In this document: positions 7,868 to 16,600 of the stretch, piece after piece
Numbering within the stretch: position 1 is the first letter of the stretch
Layout of the letters: each line of letters starts with the position of its first letter
Origin: AM-2324 sp964225135
GTDB taxonomy: Bacteria; Bacteroidota; Bacteroidia; Chitinophagales; Saprospiraceae
NCBI GenBank assembly: GCA_964225135.1
Contig: CAXQNQ010000249.1
Span: 1-26,978 of the forward strand
DNA length: 26,978 nucleotides
Reading direction: 5' to 3'
Program-made: the position numbers and the translations under genes
The notes under the pieces: generated by a model
Database searches by the model: none
What the model saw: only the letters and a program-made list of their open reading frames with translations
What the model was told of the DNA's origin: nothing

Positions 7868-9100
7868 ATGGCTGAAGTCATTAAAATGCCGCGAATTAGC
7901 GACACCATGGAAGAAGGCACAATAGTTGCCTGGTTAAAAGAAGTAGGTGACACCGTTGAAGCCGGAGAAACCATTGCAGAAGTAGAAACAGACAAGGCTA
8001 CGATGGAGCTTGACTCTTACGTAGATGGCGTCCTTTTACACATTGAAGTCCAAGAGGGAACCGTTCCAATTAATGGGGTAATTGCCGTTATTGGTGATGA
8101 AGGTGAAGATTGGAAGGCTGCTTTAAGTGCAGACCATGCTCCTGCACCTGCTAATCCTGTAGTTGAAATGCCTGCTGAACCAGTTGCAGAAGTACAAGCA
8201 GTTGAAACAGTTGCACCTAGTGCAAATGGAAATACTGTAGATAACAGAGTAAAAGCCTCTCCGCTGGCTAAAGCAATGGCAAAAGAATCTGGTCTAGATT
8301 TAGCAGCCATTGCAGGATCTGGTGAAAATGGTAGAATTATCAAAAGAGATGTTGAGCAAGCACTAACAAGTGCTCCAACTCCTGCTGCTACCACTCCAGT
8401 TACTGCAATAGCTACAGAAGGTGATTACGTAGATTACCCTGTAACCAATATGCGTAAGACTATTGCAAGAAGACTAGGTGAAAGTAAATTTAGTGCTCCA
8501 CATTTCTACCTTACAGTGGAAATCAACATGGATCAAGCCATCCATGCTAGAAAGCAATTAAATGAGTTTGCACCTACAAAGTTATCTTTCAACGACTTAG
8601 TGATCAAAGCTGCGGCAGCTTCATTGAAAAAACACCCAGCTATAAACTCTTCTTGGTTAGGCGATAGAATTAGAGAAAATAAATCCATTAATATAGGAGT
8701 AGCTGTAGCCGTTGATGAAGGTTTACTTGTACCTGTTGTAAGAAATGCAGATATGAAGGCACTTTCACAAATCAACGCTGAAGTCAAAGATTTGGCTGGT
8801 AAAGCTAAAGACAAAAAACTAGGTATGGATGAAATGCAAGGTAATACCTTTACCATTTCCAACCTAGGTATGTTTGGAATTGAAGAATTTACAGCTATTA
8901 TTAATCCACCAGATGCTTGTATTCTTGCAGTAGGTGGTATAAACCAGAAACCAGTGGTTAAAGATGGTGAAATTGTTGTAGGGAATACCATGAAAGTTAC
9001 CTTATCATGTGATCACAGAGTGGTAGATGGAGCTAAAGGAGCTGCATTCCTAAAAGATTTCAAATCTGTATTGGAGGATCCAATCAGAATGCTTGTGTAA
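7868..9100 (+). CDS. pdhC: Dihydrolipoamide acetyltransferase (E2) of the pyruvate dehydrogenase complex
   Basis: A 410-residue E2 core enzyme that moves the acetyl group from E1 to CoA. One lipoyl domain covers residues 1-78, with the lipoylated Lys43 in VETDKATME. A flexible Ala/Pro-rich linker (about 88-125) follows. The peripheral subunit-binding domain (VKASPLAKAMAKESG, about 128-166) holds E1/E3. After a second linker comes the catalytic domain (about 188-410) with HRVVDG at 383-388, containing the catalytic His383 and Asp387. The segment KMPRISDTMEEGTI is typical of pyruvate-type E2. A branched-chain or oxoglutarate E2 is less likely but not excluded, because no E1 gene is adjacent. 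Opposite-strand open frames inside this gene are shadows. It has its own promoter and a hairpin after the stop codon. Confidence 0.94.
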   Translation: MAEVIKMPRISDTMEEGTIVAWLKEVGDTVEAGETIAEVETDKATMELDSYVDGVLLHIEVQEGTVPINGVIAVIGDEGEDWKAALSADHAPAPANPVVEMPAEPVAEVQAVETVAPSANGNTVDNRVKASPLAKAMAKESGLDLAAIAGSGENGRIIKRDVEQALTSAPTPAATTPVTAIATEGDYVDYPVTNMRKTIARRLGESKFSAPHFYLTVEINMDQAIHARKQLNEFAPTKLSFNDLVIKAAAASLKKHPAINSSWLGDRIRENKSINIGVAVAVDEGLLVPVVRNADMKALSQINAEVKDLAGKAKDKKLGMDEMQGNTFTISNLGMFGIEEFTAIINPPDACILAVGGINQKPVVKDGEIVVGNTMKVTLSCDHRVVDGAKGAAFLKDFKSVLEDPIRMLV

Positions 9101-9123
9101 ATGAGCTTTAAAAACTAAATACT

Positions 9124-9157
9124 AAAAGGGATGTTGTTGAAAAACGCATCCTTTTTT
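9124..9157 (+). terminator. Hairpin terminator between the E2 gene and the CoA-binding protein gene
   Basis: An 11-bp stem pairs AAAAGGGATGT (9124-9134) with GCATCCTTTTT (9146-9156), including two G-T pairs and an 11-base loop. It ends in a run of six Ts (9152-9157). It closes the E2 transcript, but the next gene on the same strand begins within 2-14 bases, so it may act as a partial terminator. Confidence 0.65.
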
Positions 9158-9170
9158 AATGAATAGAGTT

Positions 9171-9536
9171 ATGTCAAAAAAAACAATAGTCCTAGGAGCA
9201 AGTTTAAATGAATCAAAATATTCCAATCAAGCTATCCATTTGTTGACACAAGCTGGGCATGATGTTACTGCAATAGGCAGATCTACAGGACAAATAGGGC
9301 CAATCGATGTACAACAAGATCTACCTAAAGCCATAAATGACCTAGATACTATAACACTCTATTTAAATCCAACACATCAATCAAGCTATTATAATCATAT
9401 TTTAATGCTAAAGCCTAAAAGAATCATCTTTAATCCTGGAACAGAAAATGATGAATTAGCGCATCTTGCCCAAGAAGCTGGGATATCTACAGAAAATGCT
9501 TGTACTTTAGTACTACTAAGAACCCAGCAGTATTAA
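9171..9536 (+). CDS. CoA-binding (Rossmann-like) domain protein
   Basis: A small protein of 121 residues from the preferred ATG at 9171; a second ATG at 9159 would give 125. The later start puts MSKKTIVLGASLNESKYSN at the N-terminus, as in CoA_binding_2/YccU-type proteins that open with a beta strand and a VLGAS nucleotide-binding loop. The earlier ATG lies right behind the T-run of a terminator, leaving no room for a ribosome site. Later strands are visible in DTITLYLNP and PKRIIFNPGTEN, matching the family's proline/asparagine turns, and the protein ends in a short hydrophobic strand (CTLVLL). Function is unknown; members are thought to bind CoA or a nucleotide. No separate promoter was seen, so expression probably depends on read-through from the E2 gene. 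Confidence 0.78.
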   Translation: MSKKTIVLGASLNESKYSNQAIHLLTQAGHDVTAIGRSTGQIGPIDVQQDLPKAINDLDTITLYLNPTHQSSYYNHILMLKPKRIIFNPGTENDELAHLAQEAGISTENACTLVLLRTQQY

Positions 9537-9540
9537 ATTA

Positions 9541-9577
9541 AAAAAGGTGGTGTCAGTTAAGACACCACCTTTTTTTA
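9541..9577. terminator. Bidirectional intrinsic terminator
   Basis: A perfect 9-bp stem GGTGGTGTC (9546-9554) / GACACCACC (9561-9569) with a 6-base loop, flanked by five As and eight Ts. It lies between two convergent genes, the CoA-binding protein and the OmpA-family protein, and serves both. Confidence 0.9.
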
Positions 9578-9594
9578 AATCAATATATACTGTA

Positions 9595-11091
9595 TTAATA
9601 CCCTTGTCCTTTTGTTCCTGAGAAGCTAGAATTTCCAGCACCTTCAGGTGCGCTCATTTCTGTATCGCCAGGCTCAGCAACAGTGAAAGTAACTCTTCTA
9701 TTTGCAAGAGATGCACCTTCTACTGGAACTAAAGTACCTTCCATACCTCCATATTGAAGGATTAATCTAGATCGATCAATTTGGTAAGTTTCAACTAAAT
9801 GGTCGATAGCAGCAGTTGCACGCTTATATGAAAGTACCTCATTGTAACTTGCGCCAGCAGTTCTATCCGTATATCCTTTAACTACCACATTTACATCAGC
9901 ATTTCTTTGAAGAACTGTGGCAATAGATGCTAATTTAGCATAATCACTTGTTCTTACTTTATAAGAATCTTCATTAAAGTTTATACTTGGAAGGAACCAT
10001 CCTGCATTAGTTTTATCAGCAGCTGTAGCTTTATTGTTAGCATCAATCAGACTATTAACCTCGTCACGAGTAATAAAGTCCTTAGAACGCATGCCTTGCT
10101 CTGATACACCTTCTCCATTAACAGCAACATTTCTGTCACTAAATGGCTCAGCATCTTTATAATCAGGAACTCCATCCATGTCAGTATCTAATGCTACTCC
10201 TTTAGCATCAACAGTAACTCCCTCAGGCGTATTGTTGTCTTGGTCTAACATATCAATCACACCATCATCATCTGAGTCAGTTAAATCTAACACTGGACGA
10301 GCTTTTAAATCAGCAACATCATCAATAATAACTTCCATTGGATTCACCCAATACAAAGGTTCTGATAGTTTACCATCCTTCGTTAAGTTGAAGTTGACAC
10401 GAACATTCGTATAATGCGCTACATCTCTCCAACGATTATCAAATGCATCGATCAAATCAGCACGCTTTCCAAAGGCAGATGTCATTTTATGTTCAATAGC
10501 AATATTTACTTTTGGAGACATTTTAAAACCTATACCAAAACCACCATCAAGGGCAGGTAAAAAGTTTTCTGAATCTCGCCCTTCAATGATAACATCTTCA
10601 GCTGTATCTCCAGAACCATCTGTTGCAGTTAGTCCTGATTTAAGATAAGCACCTGATGCTCCAACAAAAAAGTAAGTATTTACTTTACGTAGCCCTGAAT
10701 CCCATCTAAGATTATTCAAAGTCATAATACCTTGAATACCTCCTGACATCATAGTTGTCTCATACGAATATGGACGAAAAACATTATTTCCAAAATTAGC
10801 TGTGTGACCTGTATCTGTACCATCACCTTTTGCAACTCCATAAAATCCATCTAAACGAATGGAAAATACATAGTCTAAAGCTTTTCTGAAATGAAATCCT
10901 GTTCCGAAACTTGGACTAACTTCGATATCTCCTTGAGAAAAGAAATAACCAGCATGTAATCCAAATTCAGATCCATCTTTTGGTGTTGCCTGAACACCAG
11001 ATAGCGCAGCCACTGACTCGTTTTGAGCAGAAAGGCTAGTTGCCGCGCAGATAAAAATTAAGGCAAAAATTTTCGACAAAAAATTTTTCAT
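9595..11091 (-). CDS. OmpA-family outer-membrane protein with calcium-binding-type repeats
   Basis: A 498-residue outer-membrane protein. A signal peptide (residues 1-22, ending SLSAQ) leads into an outer-membrane beta-barrel region to about residue 240 with alternating aromatic strands. Two thrombospondin type 3-like segments follow, DSDDDGVIDMLDQDNN near 269 and LDTDMDGVPDYKDAEP near 299; their acidic loops probably bind calcium. The OmpA peptidoglycan-binding domain covers about 369-470. It includes INFNEDSYKV, VVKGYTDRTAGASYNEVLSYKRA (with the conserved Asp and Arg region) and ANRRVTF. It should anchor the outer membrane to peptidoglycan. The last 25 residues are Gly/Ser-rich. It is a single-gene unit with a 200-base upstream region that may carry a long leader; I found no full two-box promoter there. 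Confidence 0.94.
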   Translation of the reverse strand: MKNFLSKIFALIFICAATSLSAQNESVAALSGVQATPKDGSEFGLHAGYFFSQGDIEVSPSFGTGFHFRKALDYVFSIRLDGFYGVAKGDGTDTGHTANFGNNVFRPYSYETTMMSGGIQGIMTLNNLRWDSGLRKVNTYFFVGASGAYLKSGLTATDGSGDTAEDVIIEGRDSENFLPALDGGFGIGFKMSPKVNIAIEHKMTSAFGKRADLIDAFDNRWRDVAHYTNVRVNFNLTKDGKLSEPLYWVNPMEVIIDDVADLKARPVLDLTDSDDDGVIDMLDQDNNTPEGVTVDAKGVALDTDMDGVPDYKDAEPFSDRNVAVNGEGVSEQGMRSKDFITRDEVNSLIDANNKATAADKTNAGWFLPSINFNEDSYKVRTSDYAKLASIATVLQRNADVNVVVKGYTDRTAGASYNEVLSYKRATAAIDHLVETYQIDRSRLILQYGGMEGTLVPVEGASLANRRVTFTVAEPGDTEMSAPEGAGNSSFSGTKGQGY

Positions 11092-11294
11092 TGTCCTAGG
11101 GTATTAAATTAATTAATATATGCAATTATTAAATTACAAGTTTGTATAGTGTTCTGTTCATATTTTTGCCTTCTCTAATATAAGATCTTTCACTTACATA
11201 TGCTTAAAAACGCAATCTTGGCAAAAATAAATCCATGAATATAAAATATTACGATTTATTCTAAATTAATCGTCTATCTGACAAAGACTTATGG

Positions 11295-12533
11295 TTAAGA
11301 TAATTTAGATAAACTAATTTCCATAGCCTTTCCAGCAATATTCGTTAATGCTGGTGATTTTTTATAAACTTCTGCTAAGGCATTGTATATCACAGACGAT
11401 GTATCACTAAAGATAGCTTCATCTGTCATTTCGATATCTTCTTCCATCAAAAAGGCGAATACTCTTGCCATTCCACAGTTAGCAATAAAATCAGGAATTA
11501 AACTCACCTGCTCATCTGTATATTTAGCAGTGGGACCAAAAAATACCTGATCATCAATAAAAGGAACATTGGCTCCACAAGAAATCACTTCCAGGCCATT
11601 CTTGATCATAGTATCTACCTGAGCTTGTGTTACAATCTTAGAGGCAGCACCAGGAATAAATACTTCTGCTCCAACAGACCAAATCTTTTCATTAGCCTCT
11701 TCAAAGGACATCGTTTCTTCCGAAACCAATTTGTTACCATTCTTTTTATAAAATAGTTCTTTGATTTCCTTCAACTCTATTCCTTCAGGTCTAATTATTG
11801 CGCCAGCTATATCTATTATCCCAGTAATCTTAGCCCCCATTTGCGCCATGTAACATGCAGCTGCTGAAGCCACATTACCCCATCCTTGGATAAGGACGCG
11901 TTTACCTTTTAGATCGCTTTGCCTAAAAATATCATAGTAATGCTCTATCGATTTAGCTACACCAAATCCAGTAATCATATCGGCAACAGCAAACTTCTTC
12001 CCTTTATCTGTTGGTACATATTTTGGATCCTCCACGATTTTTGAACAACCGTATCTCAATTGACCCACGATATTTACCTTTGCGCCTTCCTTGGGTTGGA
12101 AGTGTCCATTTACAACACCTTCTTGAGGATGCCACAAACCTAGATCTTCGGTCATAGGGATTACATCCTTTAACTCATCCACATTTAAGTCTCCTCCAGT
12201 TCCGTAATACGTTTTTAACAATGGAATAATGGCTGCATACCAACGCTCCAACACCTCATTCTTCCTAGGATCATTTGGATCAAAATCTATACCTGATTTC
12301 GCTCCACCAATAGCAGGTCCACAAACAGAGAATTTGATCTCCATAACTTTGGCCAAAGAGATTACTTCTTCCTTAGTAAGGCCTTCACGCATTCTAGTGC
12401 CACCACCTGCAGCACCGCCTCTTAGAGAATTGATGACTACCCAACCTCTAGCATCGGTATATTCATCGTTCCATTCGAATACAATAACTGGGGATTTTGC
12501 TTTATAAGATTCAAGCATTGCTGTCCAACTCAT
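11295..12533 (-). CDS. Glu/Leu/Phe/Val dehydrogenase (NAD(P)-dependent amino acid dehydrogenase)
   Basis: A 412-residue amino-acid dehydrogenase that interconverts an amino acid, probably glutamate, and its 2-oxo acid with ammonia. The family signature GGAKSGIDFDP is at residues 76-86 (Lys79), preceded by the substrate lysine Lys67 in MEIKFSV. The catalytic aspartate is likely Asp130 in TEDLG. The dinucleotide fold starts at VLIQGWGNVASAA near residue 213. The segment GLWHPQEG after the catalytic Asp differs from the textbook glutamate (PDVGT) and leucine (EDVGT) forms, so substrate specificity is not settled. It is the last gene of ruvX-def-gdh, only 5 bases after def. No signal peptide is present. 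Confidence 0.9.
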   Translation of the reverse strand: MSWTAMLESYKAKSPVIVFEWNDEYTDARGWVVINSLRGGAAGGGTRMREGLTKEEVISLAKVMEIKFSVCGPAIGGAKSGIDFDPNDPRKNEVLERWYAAIIPLLKTYYGTGGDLNVDELKDVIPMTEDLGLWHPQEGVVNGHFQPKEGAKVNIVGQLRYGCSKIVEDPKYVPTDKGKKFAVADMITGFGVAKSIEHYYDIFRQSDLKGKRVLIQGWGNVASAAACYMAQMGAKITGIIDIAGAIIRPEGIELKEIKELFYKKNGNKLVSEETMSFEEANEKIWSVGAEVFIPGAASKIVTQAQVDTMIKNGLEVISCGANVPFIDDQVFFGPTAKYTDEQVSLIPDFIANCGMARVFAFLMEEDIEMTDEAIFSDTSSVIYNALAEVYKKSPALTNIAGKAMEISLSKLS

Positions 12534-12538
12534 TGCTT

Positions 12539-13096
12539 TTATTTTTTAAGGTACTTCATTTTATAATCTGCCCGTAATTTACCCTCTTTGATTTCGTCTA
12601 ATTTCTTTTTAATCCTACGCTTCTTTAAAGGACCTAAAAGATCGGTAAATAAGATTCCATCAATATGGTCATACTCATGTTGAATTACTCTAGCATTTAA
12701 GCCCTCATAAATTTCAATATGCTCCTTAAATGACTCGTCTAGATACTTGATCTTGACTTGTTCTGGTCTGTTGACATCACCTTTTATACCAGGTATACTT
12801 AAACAACCTTCCTCATATGAAACATCTTCACCCCCCTCTTCCAAAATCTCAGCATTAATAAATACTTTCTTAATGCCTTGATCTTTATCCTCTTCCTCCG
12901 AGCCTTGCTGGGTATCTACCAAGAATAGTCGAATGGATAAACCAATCTGTGGAGCAGCTAATCCAATACCATGGGCATTATACATAGTCTCCCACATATT
13001 TTCTATTAATTGATTTAAGTCCGGATACTCTTGTGAAATATCTTCTGCTACTTCTTTCAATACAGAATGACCATATCCTATTATAGGTAATATCAT
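12539..13096 (-). CDS. def: Peptide deformylase
   Basis: A 185-residue metalloenzyme that removes the formyl group from the N-terminal methionine of new proteins. All three family motifs are intact: GIGLAAPQ at residues 43-50, EGCLS at 96-100 with the metal ligand Cys98, and HEYDH at 140-144 with ligands His140 and His144 and catalytic Glu141. An acidic insert (GSEEEDKDQ, about 65-73) lies between motifs 1 and 2, as is common in Bacteroidota. It sits between ruvX (11 bases upstream) and the amino-acid dehydrogenase (5 bases downstream). The ruvX-def neighbourhood is seen elsewhere in this phylum. Confidence 0.97.
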   Translation of the reverse strand: MILPIIGYGHSVLKEVAEDISQEYPDLNQLIENMWETMYNAHGIGLAAPQIGLSIRLFLVDTQQGSEEEDKDQGIKKVFINAEILEEGGEDVSYEEGCLSIPGIKGDVNRPEQVKIKYLDESFKEHIEIYEGLNARVIQHEYDHIDGILFTDLLGPLKKRRIKKKLDEIKEGKLRADYKMKYLKK

Positions 13097-13107
13097 AAAA
13101 TATTAGT

Positions 13108-13524
13108 TTACCAAACATTATTCTCCATGTAATCCTGCAGTATTAAAGCTGCTGCAATTTTATCAACCAATTGTTTATCCCTTCTTTTCTTTTGCTTAGC
13201 ACCAGATTGCAAGATCACCTGCTTTGCTGCATTAGAACTGCCTCGTTCATCCCATTCTACAACTGGAATATGTGGGTATATTTTCTTGATTTTTCTAATA
13301 AAACCAACAACAAGATGTGCAATTTGTGCCGGTTGTCCATCCTCGTGTAATGGCATGCCTACTACGATACATTCTACTTCCTCCTGTTGAATGTATGTAT
13401 CTAGGAATTCAAATAGATTATTCGTTGGTATAGTATCTAAACCAGAGCATATAATCTGCAGGCTATCCGTTGTTGCAATGCCTGTCTTTTTTGTACCGTA
13501 ATCGATTCCTAAGATTCTTGCCAC
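13108..13524 (-). CDS. ruvX: Holliday junction resolvase-like protein RuvX/YqgF
   Basis: A 138-residue protein with an RNase H-like fold. The first acidic residue is Asp8 in GIDYGTKKTGIA. VVGMPLHEDG follows at residues 54-63. The second acidic cluster is WDERGSS at 91-97, and the last is Asp121 in VDKIAAALIL. This is the full set of YqgF/RuvX motifs. Members process the 5' end of pre-16S rRNA and have been proposed to resolve Holliday junctions. Length is normal. It is the first gene of a three-gene operon. A single TACATTTG box lies 21 bases upstream on the minus strand without a matching -33 element. Confidence 0.94.
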   Translation of the reverse strand: MARILGIDYGTKKTGIATTDSLQIICSGLDTIPTNNLFEFLDTYIQQEEVECIVVGMPLHEDGQPAQIAHLVVGFIRKIKKIYPHIPVVEWDERGSSNAAKQVILQSGAKQKKRRDKQLVDKIAAALILQDYMENNVW

Positions 13525-13544
13525 GTATCAGGGATTTACAGCAG

Positions 13545-13552
13545 CAAATGTA
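13545..13552 (-). promoter_or_regulatory. Candidate -7 box upstream of ruvX
   Basis: On the minus strand the bases read TACATTTG, matching the Bacteroidota -7 pattern TAnnTTTG. No TTG occurs 19-21 bases upstream, so this is a half-site only. The leader would be about 14 bases. Confidence 0.3.
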
Positions 13553-13566
13553 CACTTTTTAAGTAT

Positions 13567-13597
13567 AAAAAAAGAAGTAAGACTGCTCCTACTTCTT
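13567..13597 (-). terminator. Intrinsic terminator of the 1194-residue secreted protein gene
   Basis: Read on the minus strand, an 8-bp stem AAGAAGTA / TACTTCTT (13590-13597 with 13572-13579) carries a 10-base loop and is followed by seven Ts (13573-13567). It lies about 35 bases past the stop codon of the long secreted protein and upstream of ruvX. Confidence 0.75.
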
Positions 13598-13631
13598 CCT
13601 TTAATATTTATTAACATATTGATCCACAAGT

Positions 13632-16600
13632 CTATTGACCATTTAGGTCTCCCATTCGAATAGCATAAAAATTCAAATTGAGTTCGGATTCGGCTAAATC
13701 ATTCATGTTTATGAGCTCTACGTATCCTGAATTTAATGGATTACCACTAGGGGTGAAATCAAAGGATGTAGGAATAAATTTCCATTTTTTACCGCATGGC
13801 AAGCCTGTTTCAATTTGTAAGATAACTTTACGCATCGCCACAATATCTAGCGTACTTATTGTTCCAGAATCATTCACATCTGCTGCAATCCATTTCAAGG
13901 GGTCATCAAATACTTGCATTCCTAGAATGTGTTGAGTAACTAATACTAAATCGAAAGTGGTTAAATATGAACTTATCGGGGTATCATCCTCCAAAGACGG
14001 AACAACTGAAAAGTCTCCTCCTGCATTTAAGGAGTCGAACTGATATAAACCTTGCTGATCCGTATTCATACTCAAAATTCCTGCCGAGCCATTCAATTCA
14101 ACTAGAACCTCCTGCTTAGGTATATCATTATGAATAACCTGTCCTGCTAAGCTTAAACTGGCCATACCACAATAATTCATATTGTCCTGTACAATCAAAC
14201 TCACATTACATTTGTCAAAATTCCCCTCAGCATCAAATACATACATCTCTAAATCATTAGACCCTAAATCATCACATCCAAATGTTTGAATGGAGTCAAA
14301 AGGCAAAATACTAAAAGAAAAACTCAACATCTCCTCCTGTGTACAATTATCAAAACTCGCGAAATCAAAATCGGATGCAGTGATAGATACCGTTTGATCT
14401 ATAGGCAAATCGATAATTAACTCATCGGTGCAATAAGCGGTAGGTTCTTTTGCATCACTTACCATATAATCCACAACGCAAATACTTGTATTGCCACATC
14501 CATCTGCGATCAAATAAGTCACTTCATAGGTTCCTAAACCAACATCTTGGAAAGGACCAGGACCACTTCCAAATATACTTTGCACATCAATAGTAACCTC
14601 TGGAGAACATTCTTCAATGATATACGGTAAATCAAAAGTAACCTCACCAAAACAATCAGGCGTATCTAGTTTAACGAATGGAACTATATTACAATCCACA
14701 ACTGGTGCCTGATTATCGACCACTTCGACAATTTGAGTATGCTCAAATATACCCGATGCTACCTCTGGATCATAGGAGCACCAATCAATAACAGACCAAG
14801 ATCGAACTACTTTGAAACAAACATCATCATTGGTGAAAAAGACTTGATCTTCGAAATTCACTCCTAACATGCCACAAGTCCAATTAAGGAATATCGGAAA
14901 ACCCATATCCAAACCTATAGAGTCTGGACTATATGTAACACCAGCACATGCATCCAAATAAATATCCTCTGGCCACTGGATATCCACTTCAAGTAAAGCT
15001 TGAACTCCACTCCATTGTATAAACTGAGTGCAACTTGCAGTATTCCCAGAGGCATCAGTAACCATCAACTGCCTAGATATTGAACCAGTTAGGCAATTAT
15101 AATCTACATTGGAAGAATCTAATTCAATTACGGTTATTTCAGTGCTACAATTATCGTAAACACTAGGGTCTTCCCATAAGTCCTGCCAATCTGCTAGATT
15201 GGAACAATCTGCTGATACTGGTTCAGGACATTCAATAATTGGACTAATTTTATCTACAACAAGTATATCGACCATACAAGAATTTGACCATCCTGCTTCA
15301 TCTATTACTTGAAGCTCAATCATAGTACTTTCGTTTACTTCAGAACAATCAAAAACAAGCGTAGAAGCATAAAGCCCACCCATTTTTCTAAGCTCATAGC
15401 TTAGCTCCATCGTACAATTGTCATATGAACCATTATCGACTGCATCAGGACCTAAATTGGCTAATCCATCAGAGTTTAATGCAACTTCTAGAAACTCGAT
15501 ACAGATTGGCGTAGGACTTTGCCCATCTACAATCTCTAAATTAATATCACAAACACTTGAATTACCACATACATCGGTAGCTGTAATGGATATTTCTTCT
15601 TGTCCAAGTTCCAATGCTGGTAGCTCTTCCCCTTCTTGGACTAGCCAATTCGTGCCAGACACTTGATAAGTCACCGCACTACAATCATCTATTACTAACA
15701 GATTAGGAACCCAATGCTCTAGTAAACAATCTGCACCAACAGAAATATCTAGAGTAGTTGGACATTCGATATAAGGTGGTAATTGATCCTCTACTTTGAT
15801 TATTTGAATATGATCTAAAATTTCAGTTTCCATTCCACAACTTCTAATAATAGTCCAGGTCCTAATAATACCAAAGCCATCTGAACATAAGTCAAATGTC
15901 TGGTCTGAGTAAGTCAATGAAATTCCACAATAAGCTTGATCTGTTAATAGTTCTTGTCCAAACACCTCAGGATAACCCGTATATAATGGACTAATTTCAC
16001 TCGCCTGGGAACAAGTCAATGAAGCATGTTGAATTCCATCCCAATGATTAGGTAAAATAATCTCGTCTAGGGTGGGTAGGTATGTATAAATCTTTTGTTC
16101 AAAAGATTCGGACTGATTCCCAGATGCATCTATAGCCATATATACATCTGTCTGAATAGATACTAATCCATCATCAGAAGCACAATCAAAGGTTTCTATG
16201 AGAGAAGAAATCAAATTGACCTGGGGATTAAGATCACAGAAATCAAGAGCGATAGGAGCAGTTGTATAGGTGTCATCACCACAAATCAATTCAACTACCT
16301 GACTATTCACATCGAAATATGGAGGAATTTTATCCTCAATCAATACATTTCCCCAACACGAATTGCCTGAACATGGATGTTCAACCATATAGCTTAATGT
16401 CTCAGATAGATATGCTCCACAGAGCTCTGTTACAGGTTCTAAGCCATCAAAATAACTTATGCCATAGGCATGTGTGGAACCTACTATTGGACCCTCTAAA
16501 AATACATCAATTGTTCCTCCAAAACTGCACTGTTCATCTAAAGACACCTGCACTAAATCATTACAAGACAAAACAGGCTGTTCTGTTGCATTACCTACAT

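Noticed and set aside
8017..8991. Two long minus-strand open frames inside the E2 gene
   Set aside because: The E2 gene reads plus with all catalytic and lipoyl motifs; the antisense frames have low-complexity Ser/Ala/Pro composition and no domain.
11161..11168. TATTTTTG box on the plus strand between the OmpA and dehydrogenase genes
   Set aside because: It points plus, while all genes on both sides read minus; chance match in AT-rich DNA. A minus-strand copy at 11222-11229 lacks a -33 element.
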